The position numbers and the translations under genes were made by a program. Positions 7,002 to 13,040 of a DNA stretch of 16,054 bases are shown here, piece after piece. The first letter of the stretch is position 1. Each line of letters opens with the position of its first letter. Source of the stretch: VGEM01 sp033764265 (GTDB lineage: Bacteria; Pseudomonadota; Alphaproteobacteria; Rhodospirillales; Rhodospirillaceae); NCBI GenBank assembly GCA_033764265.1, contig JANRJB010000224.1, forward strand, positions 1 to 16,054, in the 5' to 3' direction. The notes under the pieces are model-generated. The model made no database searches, was not told the DNA's origin, and was given only the letters and a program-made list of their open reading frames with translations.

Positions 7002-7400
7002 GTGTCTCTTTCCGATCCGATCGGCGATTTGCTGACAAGAATCCGCAATGGTCAGCAGGCCAAGCAGGCGCACATCAACGCGCCCGCGTCGAAGCTGCGC
7101 GAGAACCTGCTGCGGGTGCTGGAGCGCGAGGGCTACATCCGCGGCTTCGAGCGCAAGCCGGTGCGCACCGGCATCGACGAGCTGCGCATCGAACTGAAGT
7201 ACAACGAGGGCGAGCCGGTCATCAGCCGCATCACCCGCGTCTCGAAGCCTGGCCGGCGTGTCTACGCCAAGATCAAGGATCTGCCGAAGGTCTACAACGG
7301 CCTGGGTATCTCGATCCTGTCGACGCCGCGCGGCGTGATGTCGGACCACGAGGCGCGCCAGGCCAATGTCGGCGGCGAAGTGCTGTGCCAGGTGTTCTGA
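7002..7400 (+). CDS. rpsH: 30S ribosomal protein S8
   Basis: S8 is a primary 16S-binding protein of the 30S platform. In E. coli it is also the translational repressor of the spc operon, acting near the rplE start. It begins SLSDPIGDLLTRIRNGQQAK. The C-terminal domain carries the conserved GLGISILSTPRGVMSDHEAR (residues 100-119) and GGEVLCQVF. The length is 132 residues. The start is GTG, backed by a strong TAAGGAGGACC site. I saw no clear S8-binding mimic upstream of rplE, so autoregulation here is unproven. A 41-nt gap with a small hairpin separates it from rplF. Confidence 0.98.
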   Translation: MSLSDPIGDLLTRIRNGQQAKQAHINAPASKLRENLLRVLEREGYIRGFERKPVRTGIDELRIELKYNEGEPVISRITRVSKPGRRVYAKIKDLPKVYNGLGISILSTPRGVMSDHEARQANVGGEVLCQVF

Positions 7401-7413
7401 GGACTGTTGGTGT

Positions 7414-7429
7414 TTGATCTGCCGATCAA
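7414..7429 (+). promoter_or_regulatory. Small hairpin touching the rplF ribosome site
   Basis: TTGATC (7414-7419) and GATCAA (7424-7429) pair perfectly around the loop TGCC. The last two bases of the 3' arm are the first two of the AAGGA ribosome site (7428-7432), nine bases before the rplF ATG. The stem is short (6 bp), so it may only modestly limit ribosome access. Confidence 0.4.
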
Positions 7430-7441
7430 GGAATTGATGTC

Positions 7442-7975
7442 ATGTCGCGCGTAGGCAAGTATCCGGTGGCCATCCCCTCCGGCGTCACGGTGACGCAGGC
7501 TGGCCGCCTGCTGACCGTCAAGGGCAAGCTGGGCGAACTGAAGCTCGAGGCGCTGCCCGATGTCGACACCGCCGTGAGCGACGGCAAAATCGTCGTCACC
7601 CCGCGCGGCGAGACCAAGCGTGCGCGCGCCCAGTGGGGCACCACGCGCGCGCTGATCAACAACATGGTTCGCGGCGTGTCGCAGGGCTACAAGAAGACGC
7701 TCGATATTTCCGGCGTCGGCTTCAAGGCCCAGGCGCAAGGCAAGAAACTGAACCTGAACATCGGGCTGTCCCACGATGTGGCCATCGAAATCCCGGCCGG
7801 CATCGAGGTGAAGACTCCGTCGGCCACCCAGATCGAGATTTCCGGCGCCGACGCCCAGCGCGTTGGGCAGATCGCCGCCGAAATCCGCGCCAAGAAGCCG
7901 CCCGAGCCCTACAAGGGCAAGGGCATCAAGTATTCCGATGAAGTCATCCTGCGCAAAGAAGGCAAGAAGAAGTAA
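7442..7975 (+). CDS. rplF: 50S ribosomal protein L6
   Basis: L6 lies near the sarcin-ricin loop and the factor-binding site of the 50S subunit. It consists of two similar alpha/beta domains. The start SRVGKYPVAIPSGV, the mid-protein SGVGFKAQAQGKKLNLNIG and the diagnostic ending EIRAKKPPEPYKGKGIKYSD are all present. The length is 177 residues (E. coli 177). AAGGA precedes the ATG by 9 nt and is partly enclosed in a small hairpin. rplR follows after 41 nt. The identity is certain. Confidence 0.98.
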   Translation: MSRVGKYPVAIPSGVTVTQAGRLLTVKGKLGELKLEALPDVDTAVSDGKIVVTPRGETKRARAQWGTTRALINNMVRGVSQGYKKTLDISGVGFKAQAQGKKLNLNIGLSHDVAIEIPAGIEVKTPSATQIEISGADAQRVGQIAAEIRAKKPPEPYKGKGIKYSDEVILRKEGKKK

Positions 7976-8016
7976 CGCAGGACCGACGCCGACCATTCGC
8001 CGCAGGACCCACGCTC

Positions 8017-8379
8017 ATGACCAGCAAGACTTTCCAGGCCGCGCGCCGTCGGGCGCGCATCCGCACCAAGATCAGCCGCACCGCCGGCGGCCGCCCCCGC
8101 CTGACCGTGTTCCGTTCGGGCCGGCACATCTACGCCCAGATCGTCAGCGACAACGACGGCAAGACCCTGGCCGCGGCCTCGACCGTGGATAAGGACGTCC
8201 GCGCCGAAGTGAAGAGCGGCGGCAACAAGGTCGCGGCCGGCGCCGTCGGCAAGCTGATCGCCGCGCGGGCGGTGGCCGCCGGCGTGAAGACGGTGGTGTT
8301 CGATCGCGGGAGCTACCTCTACCACGGGCGCGTCAAGGCGTTGGCCGACGCCGCCCGCGAAGCCGGCCTGGCGTTCTGA
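8017..8379 (+). CDS. rplR: 50S ribosomal protein L18
   Basis: L18 binds 5S rRNA together with L5 in the central protuberance. It has the basic N-terminus (RRRARIRTKISRTAGGRPRL), then TVFRSGRHIYAQIV and the ending FDRGSYLYHGRVKALADAAR. The length is 120 residues, normal. In the leader, the 9-base direct repeat CGCAGGACC occurs at 7976-7984 and 8001-8009. The second copy contains the AGGA used as ribosome site for the ATG at 8017. The repeat is probably coincidental. rpsE follows after 49 nt. Confidence 0.98.
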   Translation: MTSKTFQAARRRARIRTKISRTAGGRPRLTVFRSGRHIYAQIVSDNDGKTLAAASTVDKDVRAEVKSGGNKVAAGAVGKLIAARAVAAGVKTVVFDRGSYLYHGRVKALADAAREAGLAF

Positions 8380-8428
8380 TCGCGCCGGCCCGCAACAACG
8401 CACGCAAAGCGCAGGAAGGAACGCGCAC

Positions 8429-9058
8429 ATGGCTCGGATGCCACAGGGTGAAGAACGCAAGGACCGCGGCCGGGGCCGCGGTCGCGATCGCGACCGCGAT
8501 CGTGATCGCGATCGCTCGGACCGCGGCGACCGCGACGAAGAGTTCATCGACAAGCTTGTGCATATCAACCGCGTCGCCAAGGTGGTGAAGGGCGGCCGGC
8601 GGTTCGCGTTCGCCGCTCTGGTCGTGGTCGGCGACGGCAAGGGCCGCGTCGGCTACGGCTCGGGCAAAGCGCGCGAGGTCCCGGAAGCCATCCGCAAAGC
8701 CACCGATCAGGCCAAGCGCGGCATGATCCGCGTGCCGCTGCGCGAGGGGCGTACCCTGCATCACGACCTGCGCGGCCGCTTCGGCGCCGGCAAGGTGATT
8801 CTGCGCGCCGCCCCGCCAGGCACCGGCATCATCGCCGGCGGTCCGATGCGCGCGGTGTTCGAGACCATGGGCATCCAGGACATCGTCGCCAAAAGCGTGG
8901 GCAGCAACAATCCGCACAACATGGTCAAGGCGACGTTCTCGGCGTTGCAGATCATGACCTCGCCACGCGCGGTCGCCGCCAAGCGCAGCAAAAAGGTCGC
9001 CGAAATCCTGGGCCGTCGCGGCGACGAAGCCGCCAAGGACGCAGGCAAGGAGGCCTAA
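8429..9058 (+). CDS. rpsE: 30S ribosomal protein S5 with Arg/Asp-rich N-terminus
   Basis: S5 is a 30S protein important for decoding fidelity and for mRNA unwinding at the entry channel. The dsRNA-binding-like domain begins at FIDKLVHINRVAKVVKGG (about residue 39). It continues with VVVGDGKGRVGYGSGKARE and the C-terminal domain with PPGTGIIAGGPMRAVFE. The total is 209 residues against 167 in E. coli. The difference is mainly an N-terminal tract at residues 11-37, almost purely Arg, Asp and Gly with repeated RD pairs. Such charged heads are known in alphaproteobacterial S5, but this one is long and regular. Its DNA forms two overlapping inverted repeats. AGGAAGGA precedes the ATG. Confidence 0.97.
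   Translation: MARMPQGEERKDRGRGRGRDRDRDRDRDRSDRGDRDEEFIDKLVHINRVAKVVKGGRRFAFAALVVVGDGKGRVGYGSGKAREVPEAIRKATDQAKRGMIRVPLREGRTLHHDLRGRFGAGKVILRAAPPGTGIIAGGPMRAVFETMGIQDIVAKSVGSNNPHNMVKATFSALQIMTSPRAVAAKRSKKVAEILGRRGDEAAKDAGKEA
8462..8498 (+). repeat. Two overlapping inverted repeats early in rpsE
   Basis: The first repeat pairs 8462-8471 (GACCGCGGCC) with 8474-8483 (GGCCGCGGTC). The second is a perfect 22-base palindrome at 8477-8498, centred on GATC with 9-base arms CGCGGTCGC and GCGACCGCG. They share 8477-8483, so the mRNA can form only one at a time. They lie within the codons for the Arg/Gly/Asp tract, about 33-70 bases after the start, and may be a by-product of repeated Arg and Asp codons. 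Confidence 0.7.
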
Positions 9059-9061
9059 GCC

Positions 9062-9253
9062 ATGGCCAGCAAGAAAACCGTGACCGTGAAGCAGGTTCAC
9101 AGCGGCGCCGGGCGCTACAAGAACCAGCGCGACACGCTGGTCGGCTTGGGCCTGAACAAGATCGGCCGCGTTCGTACGCTGGAGGACACTCCGGCCGTGC
9201 GCGGTATGATCAATCGCGTCAAGCACCTGGTCGTCGTGGTGGAAAGCGCCTGA
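9062..9253 (+). CDS. rpmD: 50S ribosomal protein L30
   Basis: L30 is a small peripheral 50S protein. The 63 residues contain the family pattern: KTVTVKQVHSGAGRYKNQRD, then LVGLGLNKIGRVRTLEDTPA and RGMINRVKHLVVVVE. It starts 3 nt after rpsE. An AAGGAGG site lies within the rpsE 3' end, suggesting coupled translation. The position between rpsE and rplO is the standard one. A 79-nt gap with a GC-rich hairpin follows. The identity is certain. Confidence 0.97.
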   Translation: MASKKTVTVKQVHSGAGRYKNQRDTLVGLGLNKIGRVRTLEDTPAVRGMINRVKHLVVVVESA

Positions 9254-9287
9254 TGGCGCATGGCCCCACGGCACATTATCTGAACAT

Positions 9288-9310
9288 CGGCGGGCCCGCG
9301 CGGGCCGCCG
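9288..9310 (+). promoter_or_regulatory. GC-rich hairpin between rpmD and rplO
   Basis: Bases 9288-9299 (CGGCGGGCCCGC) and 9300-9310 (GCGGGCCGCCG) are complementary apart from one bulged G. About nine pairs can form around a CGCG-type loop. No U run follows, so it does not look like an intrinsic terminator. The rest of the 79-nt gap shows no clear promoter. It could be a processing or pausing site, or simply GC-rich sequence. Confidence 0.4.
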
Positions 9311-9332
9311 CAGCGGGATCGAGGACGGCGTT

Positions 9333-9863
9333 ATGAAGCTCAACGAACTGCGCAATCGCGAAGGCGCCACCCATCGGCGCAAAGTGCTGGGGCGCGGCAT
9401 CGGCTCCGGCTTGGGCAAGACCTCGGGCCGCGGCGTGAAGGGCCAGAAGGCGCGCACTGGCGTATCGGTCAACGGTTTCGAAGGCGGCCAGATGCCGCTG
9501 TACCGCCGCACCCCGAAGCGCGGCTTCACCTCGCTCGCGCGGCTCGACTATGCCGAGGTCAGCCTGGCCCGCCTGCAGGCCGCGGTCGATGCCGGGCAAC
9601 TCGATCCCGCCGGCACGGTCGACGCCGCCGCCCTGGTCAAGGCCGGCCTGATTCGGCGTGTGCTCGACGGCGTGCGCGTGCTGGGCCCCGGCGCGCTCAA
9701 ATCCAAGCTGGCATTTGTCGTCGACGGCGCTTCGGCGCCGGCCCGCGCGGCCATCGAGGCCGCCGGCGGCAGCATCACCATCGTCGCCCGGCCGCAACCG
9801 CAGCCGGGCCCCAAGGATCGTCCCAAGAAGGACCGCGCCAAGAAGCCGGCCGCGAAGAGCTGA
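9333..9863 (+). CDS. rplO: 50S ribosomal protein L15
   Basis: L15 is a late-assembly 50S protein with a long extended N-terminal arm. The start KLNELRNREGATHRRKVLGR, the Gly-rich arm GIGSGLGKTSGRGVKGQKAR and FEGGQMPLYRRTPKRGF are diagnostic (residues 1-60). The C-terminal globular domain follows. At 176 residues it is longer than E. coli L15 (144). The end is a Pro/Lys-rich tail (after IVARPQPQPGPK) that is likely disordered. GAGGA precedes the ATG. An 85-nt gap with a hairpin separates it from secY. Confidence 0.97.
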   Translation: MKLNELRNREGATHRRKVLGRGIGSGLGKTSGRGVKGQKARTGVSVNGFEGGQMPLYRRTPKRGFTSLARLDYAEVSLARLQAAVDAGQLDPAGTVDAAALVKAGLIRRVLDGVRVLGPGALKSKLAFVVDGASAPARAAIEAAGGSITIVARPQPQPGPKDRPKKDRAKKPAAKS

Positions 9864-9890
9864 GAACGGGTCGCGCAATCCGCGCCGAAT

Positions 9891-9915
9891 GATCCGTACA
9901 TGAGTGTGACGGATC
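9891..9915 (+). promoter_or_regulatory. Hairpin in the rplO-secY gap
   Basis: GATCCGTACA (9891-9900) pairs with TGT (9905-9907) and ACGGATC (9909-9915) around the loop TGAG, with a single bulged G at 9908. The result is ten pairs. It sits 27 bases after the rplO stop and 33 before the secY start. No U run follows, so a role in termination is unlikely. It could mark RNA processing or limit read-through between L15 and SecY. Confidence 0.5.
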
Positions 9916-9948
9916 AGGTCGGCCGGTTCGTGAAGGAATGAAGGCATC

Positions 9949-11301
9949 ATGGCGTCAGCGGCGGATCAGATCGCAGCGAACGTGAACTTCGGCGTGCTGT
10001 CGAAGGCCACCGAGCTCAAGAAGCGCATCTGGTTCGTGCTGGGTGCGCTGATCATCTATCGCATCGGCTCGTTCATCACGCTGCCGGGCATCGACCCGAC
10101 GGTGATGGCGGAAATCATCCAGTCGCAAAGCGGCGGGGTGCTGGGCCTGTTCGACGTGTTCGCCGGCGGCGCCTTGTCGCGCATGAGCATCTTCGCGCTC
10201 AACATCATGCCGTACATCTCGGCGTCGATCATCATTCAGTTGATGTCTTCGGTCAGTCCCACCCTCGAGCAGATGAAGAAAGAGGGCGTGACCGGCCGCA
10301 TCAAGATGAACCAATACACGCGCTATCTGACCGTGCTGATCACGGCCTTGCAGGCGCTTGGCATCGCCTCGGGCCTCGAGTCCGCGACCGGCGCGTCGGG
10401 CGCGCCGGCAGTGATCAATCCCGGCCTGTTCTTCAAGTTCACGACGGTCGTCACCCTGGTCGGCGGCACCATGTTCCTGGTGTGGCTCGGCGAGCAGATC
10501 AGCGAGCGCGGCATCGGTCAGGGCATTTCGGTGCTGATCTTCGCCGGAATCGTGGCGGGGCTGCCTGGCGCCATTGGCGGCACGCTGGAGCTGGGTCGCA
10601 CCGGCGCGCTGTCGCCGGTCATCATCGTGCTGCTGGCCCTGGGCGCGGTCGCGGTCATCGCCTTCATCGTGTTCATCGAAACGGCCCAGCGTCGCATCCT
10701 GGTGCAGTACCCCAAGCGGCAGGTGGGCGCGCGGATGTTCGGCGGCGAAAGCTCGCACATGCCGCTCAAGATCAACACCGCCGGCGTCATCCCGCCCATT
10801 TTCGCCAGCTCGCTCCTGCTGATGCCGCTCACGCTGGCCGGCCTTCAGGGCACGGCCGACGGCTCCGACGGCGGCATCATGGCGACCATCGGCGTGCTCT
10901 TGGGTCGCGGCCAGCCGCTGTACCTGTTCCTCTATTCGGCGATGATCATCTTCTTCGCATTCTTCTACACCGCGGTGGTATTCAATCCGCAGGAGACCGC
11001 GGAAAACCTGCGCAAGTACGGTGGCTTCGTGCCGGGCATCCGGCCGGGTAAGCCGACCGCCGAGTATCTCGATTTCGTGCTCACGCGCCTGACCGTGGTG
11101 GGCGGCATTTACTTGATCATCGTCTGCCTGATCCCTGAATTTCTGATCACGCGCCTCAGCGTGCCGTTTTACTTCGGCGGCACCAGCCTGATGATTGTGG
11201 TCAACGTCACGATCAACACGATGCAGCAGATTCAGGCGCATTTGCTGGCGCATCAGTACGAGGGCCTGCTGAAGAAATCGCGGTTGCGGGGCAAGAAGTG
11301 A
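9949..11301 (+). CDS. secY: Sec translocon channel subunit SecY
   Basis: SecY forms the protein-conducting pore in the inner membrane, working with SecE, SecG and the motor SecA. The 450 residues show ten hydrophobic segments, the first near 27-46 and the last near 405-425. The plug region follows the first segment (GGVLGLFDVFAGGALSRMS, 62-80). GEQISERGIGQGISVLIFAG (181-200) is a SecY signature. FIETAQRRILVQYPKRQVG (242-260) is the cytoplasmic loop near the ribosome and SecA contact. The soluble N-terminus of about 25 residues is usual in alphaproteobacteria. AAGGA lies upstream of the ATG. The stop is one base from adk. Confidence 0.98.
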   Translation: MASAADQIAANVNFGVLSKATELKKRIWFVLGALIIYRIGSFITLPGIDPTVMAEIIQSQSGGVLGLFDVFAGGALSRMSIFALNIMPYISASIIIQLMSSVSPTLEQMKKEGVTGRIKMNQYTRYLTVLITALQALGIASGLESATGASGAPAVINPGLFFKFTTVVTLVGGTMFLVWLGEQISERGIGQGISVLIFAGIVAGLPGAIGGTLELGRTGALSPVIIVLLALGAVAVIAFIVFIETAQRRILVQYPKRQVGARMFGGESSHMPLKINTAGVIPPIFASSLLLMPLTLAGLQGTADGSDGGIMATIGVLLGRGQPLYLFLYSAMIIFFAFFYTAVVFNPQETAENLRKYGGFVPGIRPGKPTAEYLDFVLTRLTVVGGIYLIIVCLIPEFLITRLSVPFYFGGTSLMIVVNVTINTMQQIQAHLLAHQYEGLLKKSRLRGKK

Positions 11302-11302
11302 A

Positions 11303-11959
11303 ATGGCCGGCAAGCGCGTCATCCTGTTGGGGCCTCCCGGCGGCGGCAAGGGAACCCAGGCCAAGCGATTGCAGGACAAGTACCGCATCGTCCAGCTCTC
11401 GACCGGGGACATGCTGCGCGCCGCGGTCGCGGCGGGCACCGAGGTCGGCCGCAAGGCCAAGGCGGTCATGGACGCCGGCCAACTGGTGTCCGACGAGTTG
11501 ATGGTGGCGATGATCGCCGAGCGGATCGACCAGCCCGACTGCGGCAACGGTTTCATCCTCGACGGCTTTCCGCGCACCATTCCGCAGGCCGAGGCGCTCG
11601 ATACCCTGTTGAGGTCGAAAGGCCTGAAGCTGGACGGGGTGATCGAGGTGCGGGTGCCGGATGCGCGGCTGATCGATCGCATCACCGGGCGCTTCACCTG
11701 CGCCAAGTGCGGCGAGGGCTATCACGACCGCTACAAGCGGCCGAAAAAGGACGGCGTGTGCGATGTCTGCGGCGGCTCCGAATTCAAGCGGCGCGCCGAC
11801 GACACCGAAGCCACCGTCAAGCAGCGGCTGGCGGCATACCACGCGCAAACCGCGCCGCTACTGCCGTTTTACGAGGCGCGTGGCCTGTTGCGGGCGGTGG
11901 ACGGCGACCGCGACATGGATGCTGTAAGTGCCGATCTGGAAAGGGTTTTGGGTGTGTGA
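11303..11959 (+). CDS. adk: Adenylate kinase with four-cysteine LID
   Basis: Adk interconverts ATP plus AMP with two ADP in the cytoplasm, balancing the adenylate pool. The P-loop GPPGGGKGT is at residues 10-18. LSTGDMLRA (32-40) and DGFPRT (87-92) belong to the AMP-binding side. This is the long form with a LID domain, residues 127-164. The LID carries Cys133, Cys136, Cys153 and Cys156 in two CxxC pairs, so it probably binds zinc. The length is 218 residues. It starts one base after secY with little ribosome site, implying coupling. Adk between secY and rpsM is the usual alphaproteobacterial position. A promoter begins eight bases after its stop. Confidence 0.97.
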   Translation: MAGKRVILLGPPGGGKGTQAKRLQDKYRIVQLSTGDMLRAAVAAGTEVGRKAKAVMDAGQLVSDELMVAMIAERIDQPDCGNGFILDGFPRTIPQAEALDTLLRSKGLKLDGVIEVRVPDARLIDRITGRFTCAKCGEGYHDRYKRPKKDGVCDVCGGSEFKRRADDTEATVKQRLAAYHAQTAPLLPFYEARGLLRAVDGDRDMDAVSADLERVLGV

Positions 11960-11966
11960 GGCCGAG

Positions 11967-11994
11967 TTGACTCGGGGGTCTAAGTGCCTATAAT
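11967..11994 (+). promoter_or_regulatory. Near-consensus sigma-70 promoter for rpsM-rplQ
   Basis: TTGACT (-35, 11967-11972) and TATAAT (-10, 11989-11994) are 16 bases apart. Five of six -35 bases and all -10 bases match the sigma-70 consensus. Transcription should start near 12001. The bases after the -10 box are GC-rich (GGCGCGC), a discriminator type often tied to ppGpp control of ribosomal promoters in enterobacteria; that control is inferred here. It lies wholly in the adk-rpsM gap and would drive the S13-S11-alpha-L17 genes independently of the upstream operon. Confidence 0.82.
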
Positions 11995-12048
11995 GGCGCG
12001 CTTTTCCGGGATCCCCGCAGCACTCACCTCACAACTGAACGCGTAACG

Positions 12049-12054
12049 AAGGAG
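12049..12054 (+). promoter_or_regulatory. Ribosome site fixing the rpsM TTG start
   Basis: AAGGAG ends eight bases before TTG at 12063. This supports the unusual TTG start, which also gives the conserved ARIAGVNLP N-terminus of S13. Confidence 0.8.
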
Positions 12055-12062
12055 TACGGGCC

Positions 12063-12440
12063 TTGGCACGTATCGCTGGAGTCAACTTACCAACGGCCAA
12101 GCGTGTGGTGATCGCGCTGCGCTACATCTACGGCATCGGGCCGACCAATGCGCGCGACATTTGCGCGAAGGCCAACATCGACAAGGCGCGGCGCGTCAAC
12201 CAGTTGACCGAGGACGAGGTCATCCGCATCCGCGACCTGATCGACAAGGATTACGTGGTCGAGGGCGACCTGCGCCGCGAAGTGGCGATGAACATCAAGC
12301 GCCTGATGGATCTTGGCTGCTATCGCGGCCTGCGCCATCGCAAGGGCCTGCCGGTGCGCGGCCAGCGCACGCACACCAATGCGCGCACCCGCAAGGGCCC
12401 GGCCAAGCCGATCGCCGGCAAGAAAAAAGTGACCAAGTAA
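12063..12440 (+). CDS. rpsM: 30S ribosomal protein S13
   Basis: S13 is a 30S head protein that contacts P-site tRNA and bridges to L5. It starts ARIAGVNLPTAKRVVIALRY and contains the helix-turn region YGIGPTNARDICAKA. The ending GLRHRKGLPVRGQRTHTNAR, then TRKGPAKPIAGKKK is diagnostic. The length is 125 residues. The start codon is TTG, the only one in this cluster, supported by AAGGAG upstream. It is the first gene after the internal promoter, with a leader of about 60 nt. No rpmJ or infA precedes it. rpsK follows after 61 nt. Confidence 0.97.
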   Translation: MARIAGVNLPTAKRVVIALRYIYGIGPTNARDICAKANIDKARRVNQLTEDEVIRIRDLIDKDYVVEGDLRREVAMNIKRLMDLGCYRGLRHRKGLPVRGQRTHTNARTRKGPAKPIAGKKKVTK

Positions 12441-12501
12441 GCGCGGCCAGAACCAAAGGCCGGCACGATCCCCCCAGGACCACGAACGCACGGATATCGC
12501 C

Positions 12502-12942
12502 ATGGCAAAGCCAGCTCCCGCGGCCGAGACCGCACCCGCCGCCGCGAACGCACCCGCCGCCGGCGGAACGCGCGCGCGCAAGAAGGAACGCAAGAACATC
12601 AGTTCGGGCATCGCGCACGTCAACGCGACGTTCAACAACACGATGATCACCATCACCGATGTGCAGGGCAACTCGATCGCGTGGTCGTCGGCCGGCACGA
12701 TGGGCTTCAAGGGTTCGCGCAAGTCGACGCCGTACGCCGCGCAGATCGCCGCCGAAAGCGCCGGCAAGAAGGCGATGGAGCACGGCATGAAGACGCTGTC
12801 GGTCCTGGTCAAGGGGCCGGGTACGGGCCGTGAATCCGCTCTGCGCGCTTTGCAGGCGGTCGGCTTCATGGTCACCTCGATCCAGGACGTCACGCCGGTG
12901 CCGCACAACGGCTGCCGGCCGCGCAAGCGGCGCCGCGTCTAG
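12502..12942 (+). CDS. rpsK: 30S ribosomal protein S11 with Ala/Pro-rich head
   Basis: S11 is a 30S platform protein near the mRNA exit and the anti-Shine-Dalgarno region. The core starts at RARKKERKNISSGIAHVNAT and goes on with FNNTMITITDVQGNSIAWSS. It ends VTPVPHNGCRPRKRRRV, all diagnostic. The total is 146 residues against 129 in E. coli. The excess is residues 3-22, made only of Ala, Pro, Glu, Thr, Asn and Gly, probably disordered. The ATG at 12502 has no strong ribosome site close by. An internal start after the head is not available as ATG, so the extension looks real. A 98-nt gap with a hairpin follows. Confidence 0.95.
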   Translation: MAKPAPAAETAPAAANAPAAGGTRARKKERKNISSGIAHVNATFNNTMITITDVQGNSIAWSSAGTMGFKGSRKSTPYAAQIAAESAGKKAMEHGMKTLSVLVKGPGTGRESALRALQAVGFMVTSIQDVTPVPHNGCRPRKRRRV

Positions 12943-12954
12943 ACCTTTCAGCAT

Positions 12955-12979
12955 CGTCTTCGCGCGTCGAAGGCGTTTT
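12955..12979 (+). terminator. Terminator-like hairpin between rpsK and rpoA
   Basis: CGTCTTCG (12955-12962) pairs with CGAAGGCG (12968-12975) over eight positions, one a G-T pair, around the loop CGCGT. TTTT follows at 12976-12979. This resembles a weak intrinsic terminator, 12 bases after the rpsK stop and 61 before the rpoA start. I see no promoter between it and rpoA, so it would act as a partial attenuator or an RNA-stabilising element. Confidence 0.5.
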
Positions 12980-13040
12980 ACCCGGGGCCGCGCCGCGTGG
13001 GCGCTGCCGTGTCGCAACAGGCAATAGACGGAATCAACCC

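Noticed and set aside
7976..8009. 9-base direct repeat CGCAGGACC before rplR
   Set aside because: Each copy contains an AGGA ribosome-site motif in GC-rich sequence, so a chance or ribosome-site origin is enough.
8333..9529. 398-codon open frame on the - strand across rplR, rpsE, rpmD and rplO
   Set aside because: It lies fully antisense to conserved genes and its composition is that of a shadow frame.
9955..11706. 583-codon open frame on the - strand across secY and adk
   Set aside because: It mirrors two certain + strand genes, has low-complexity His/Arg/Asp/Gln-rich sequence, and no family features. High GC keeps antisense frames open.
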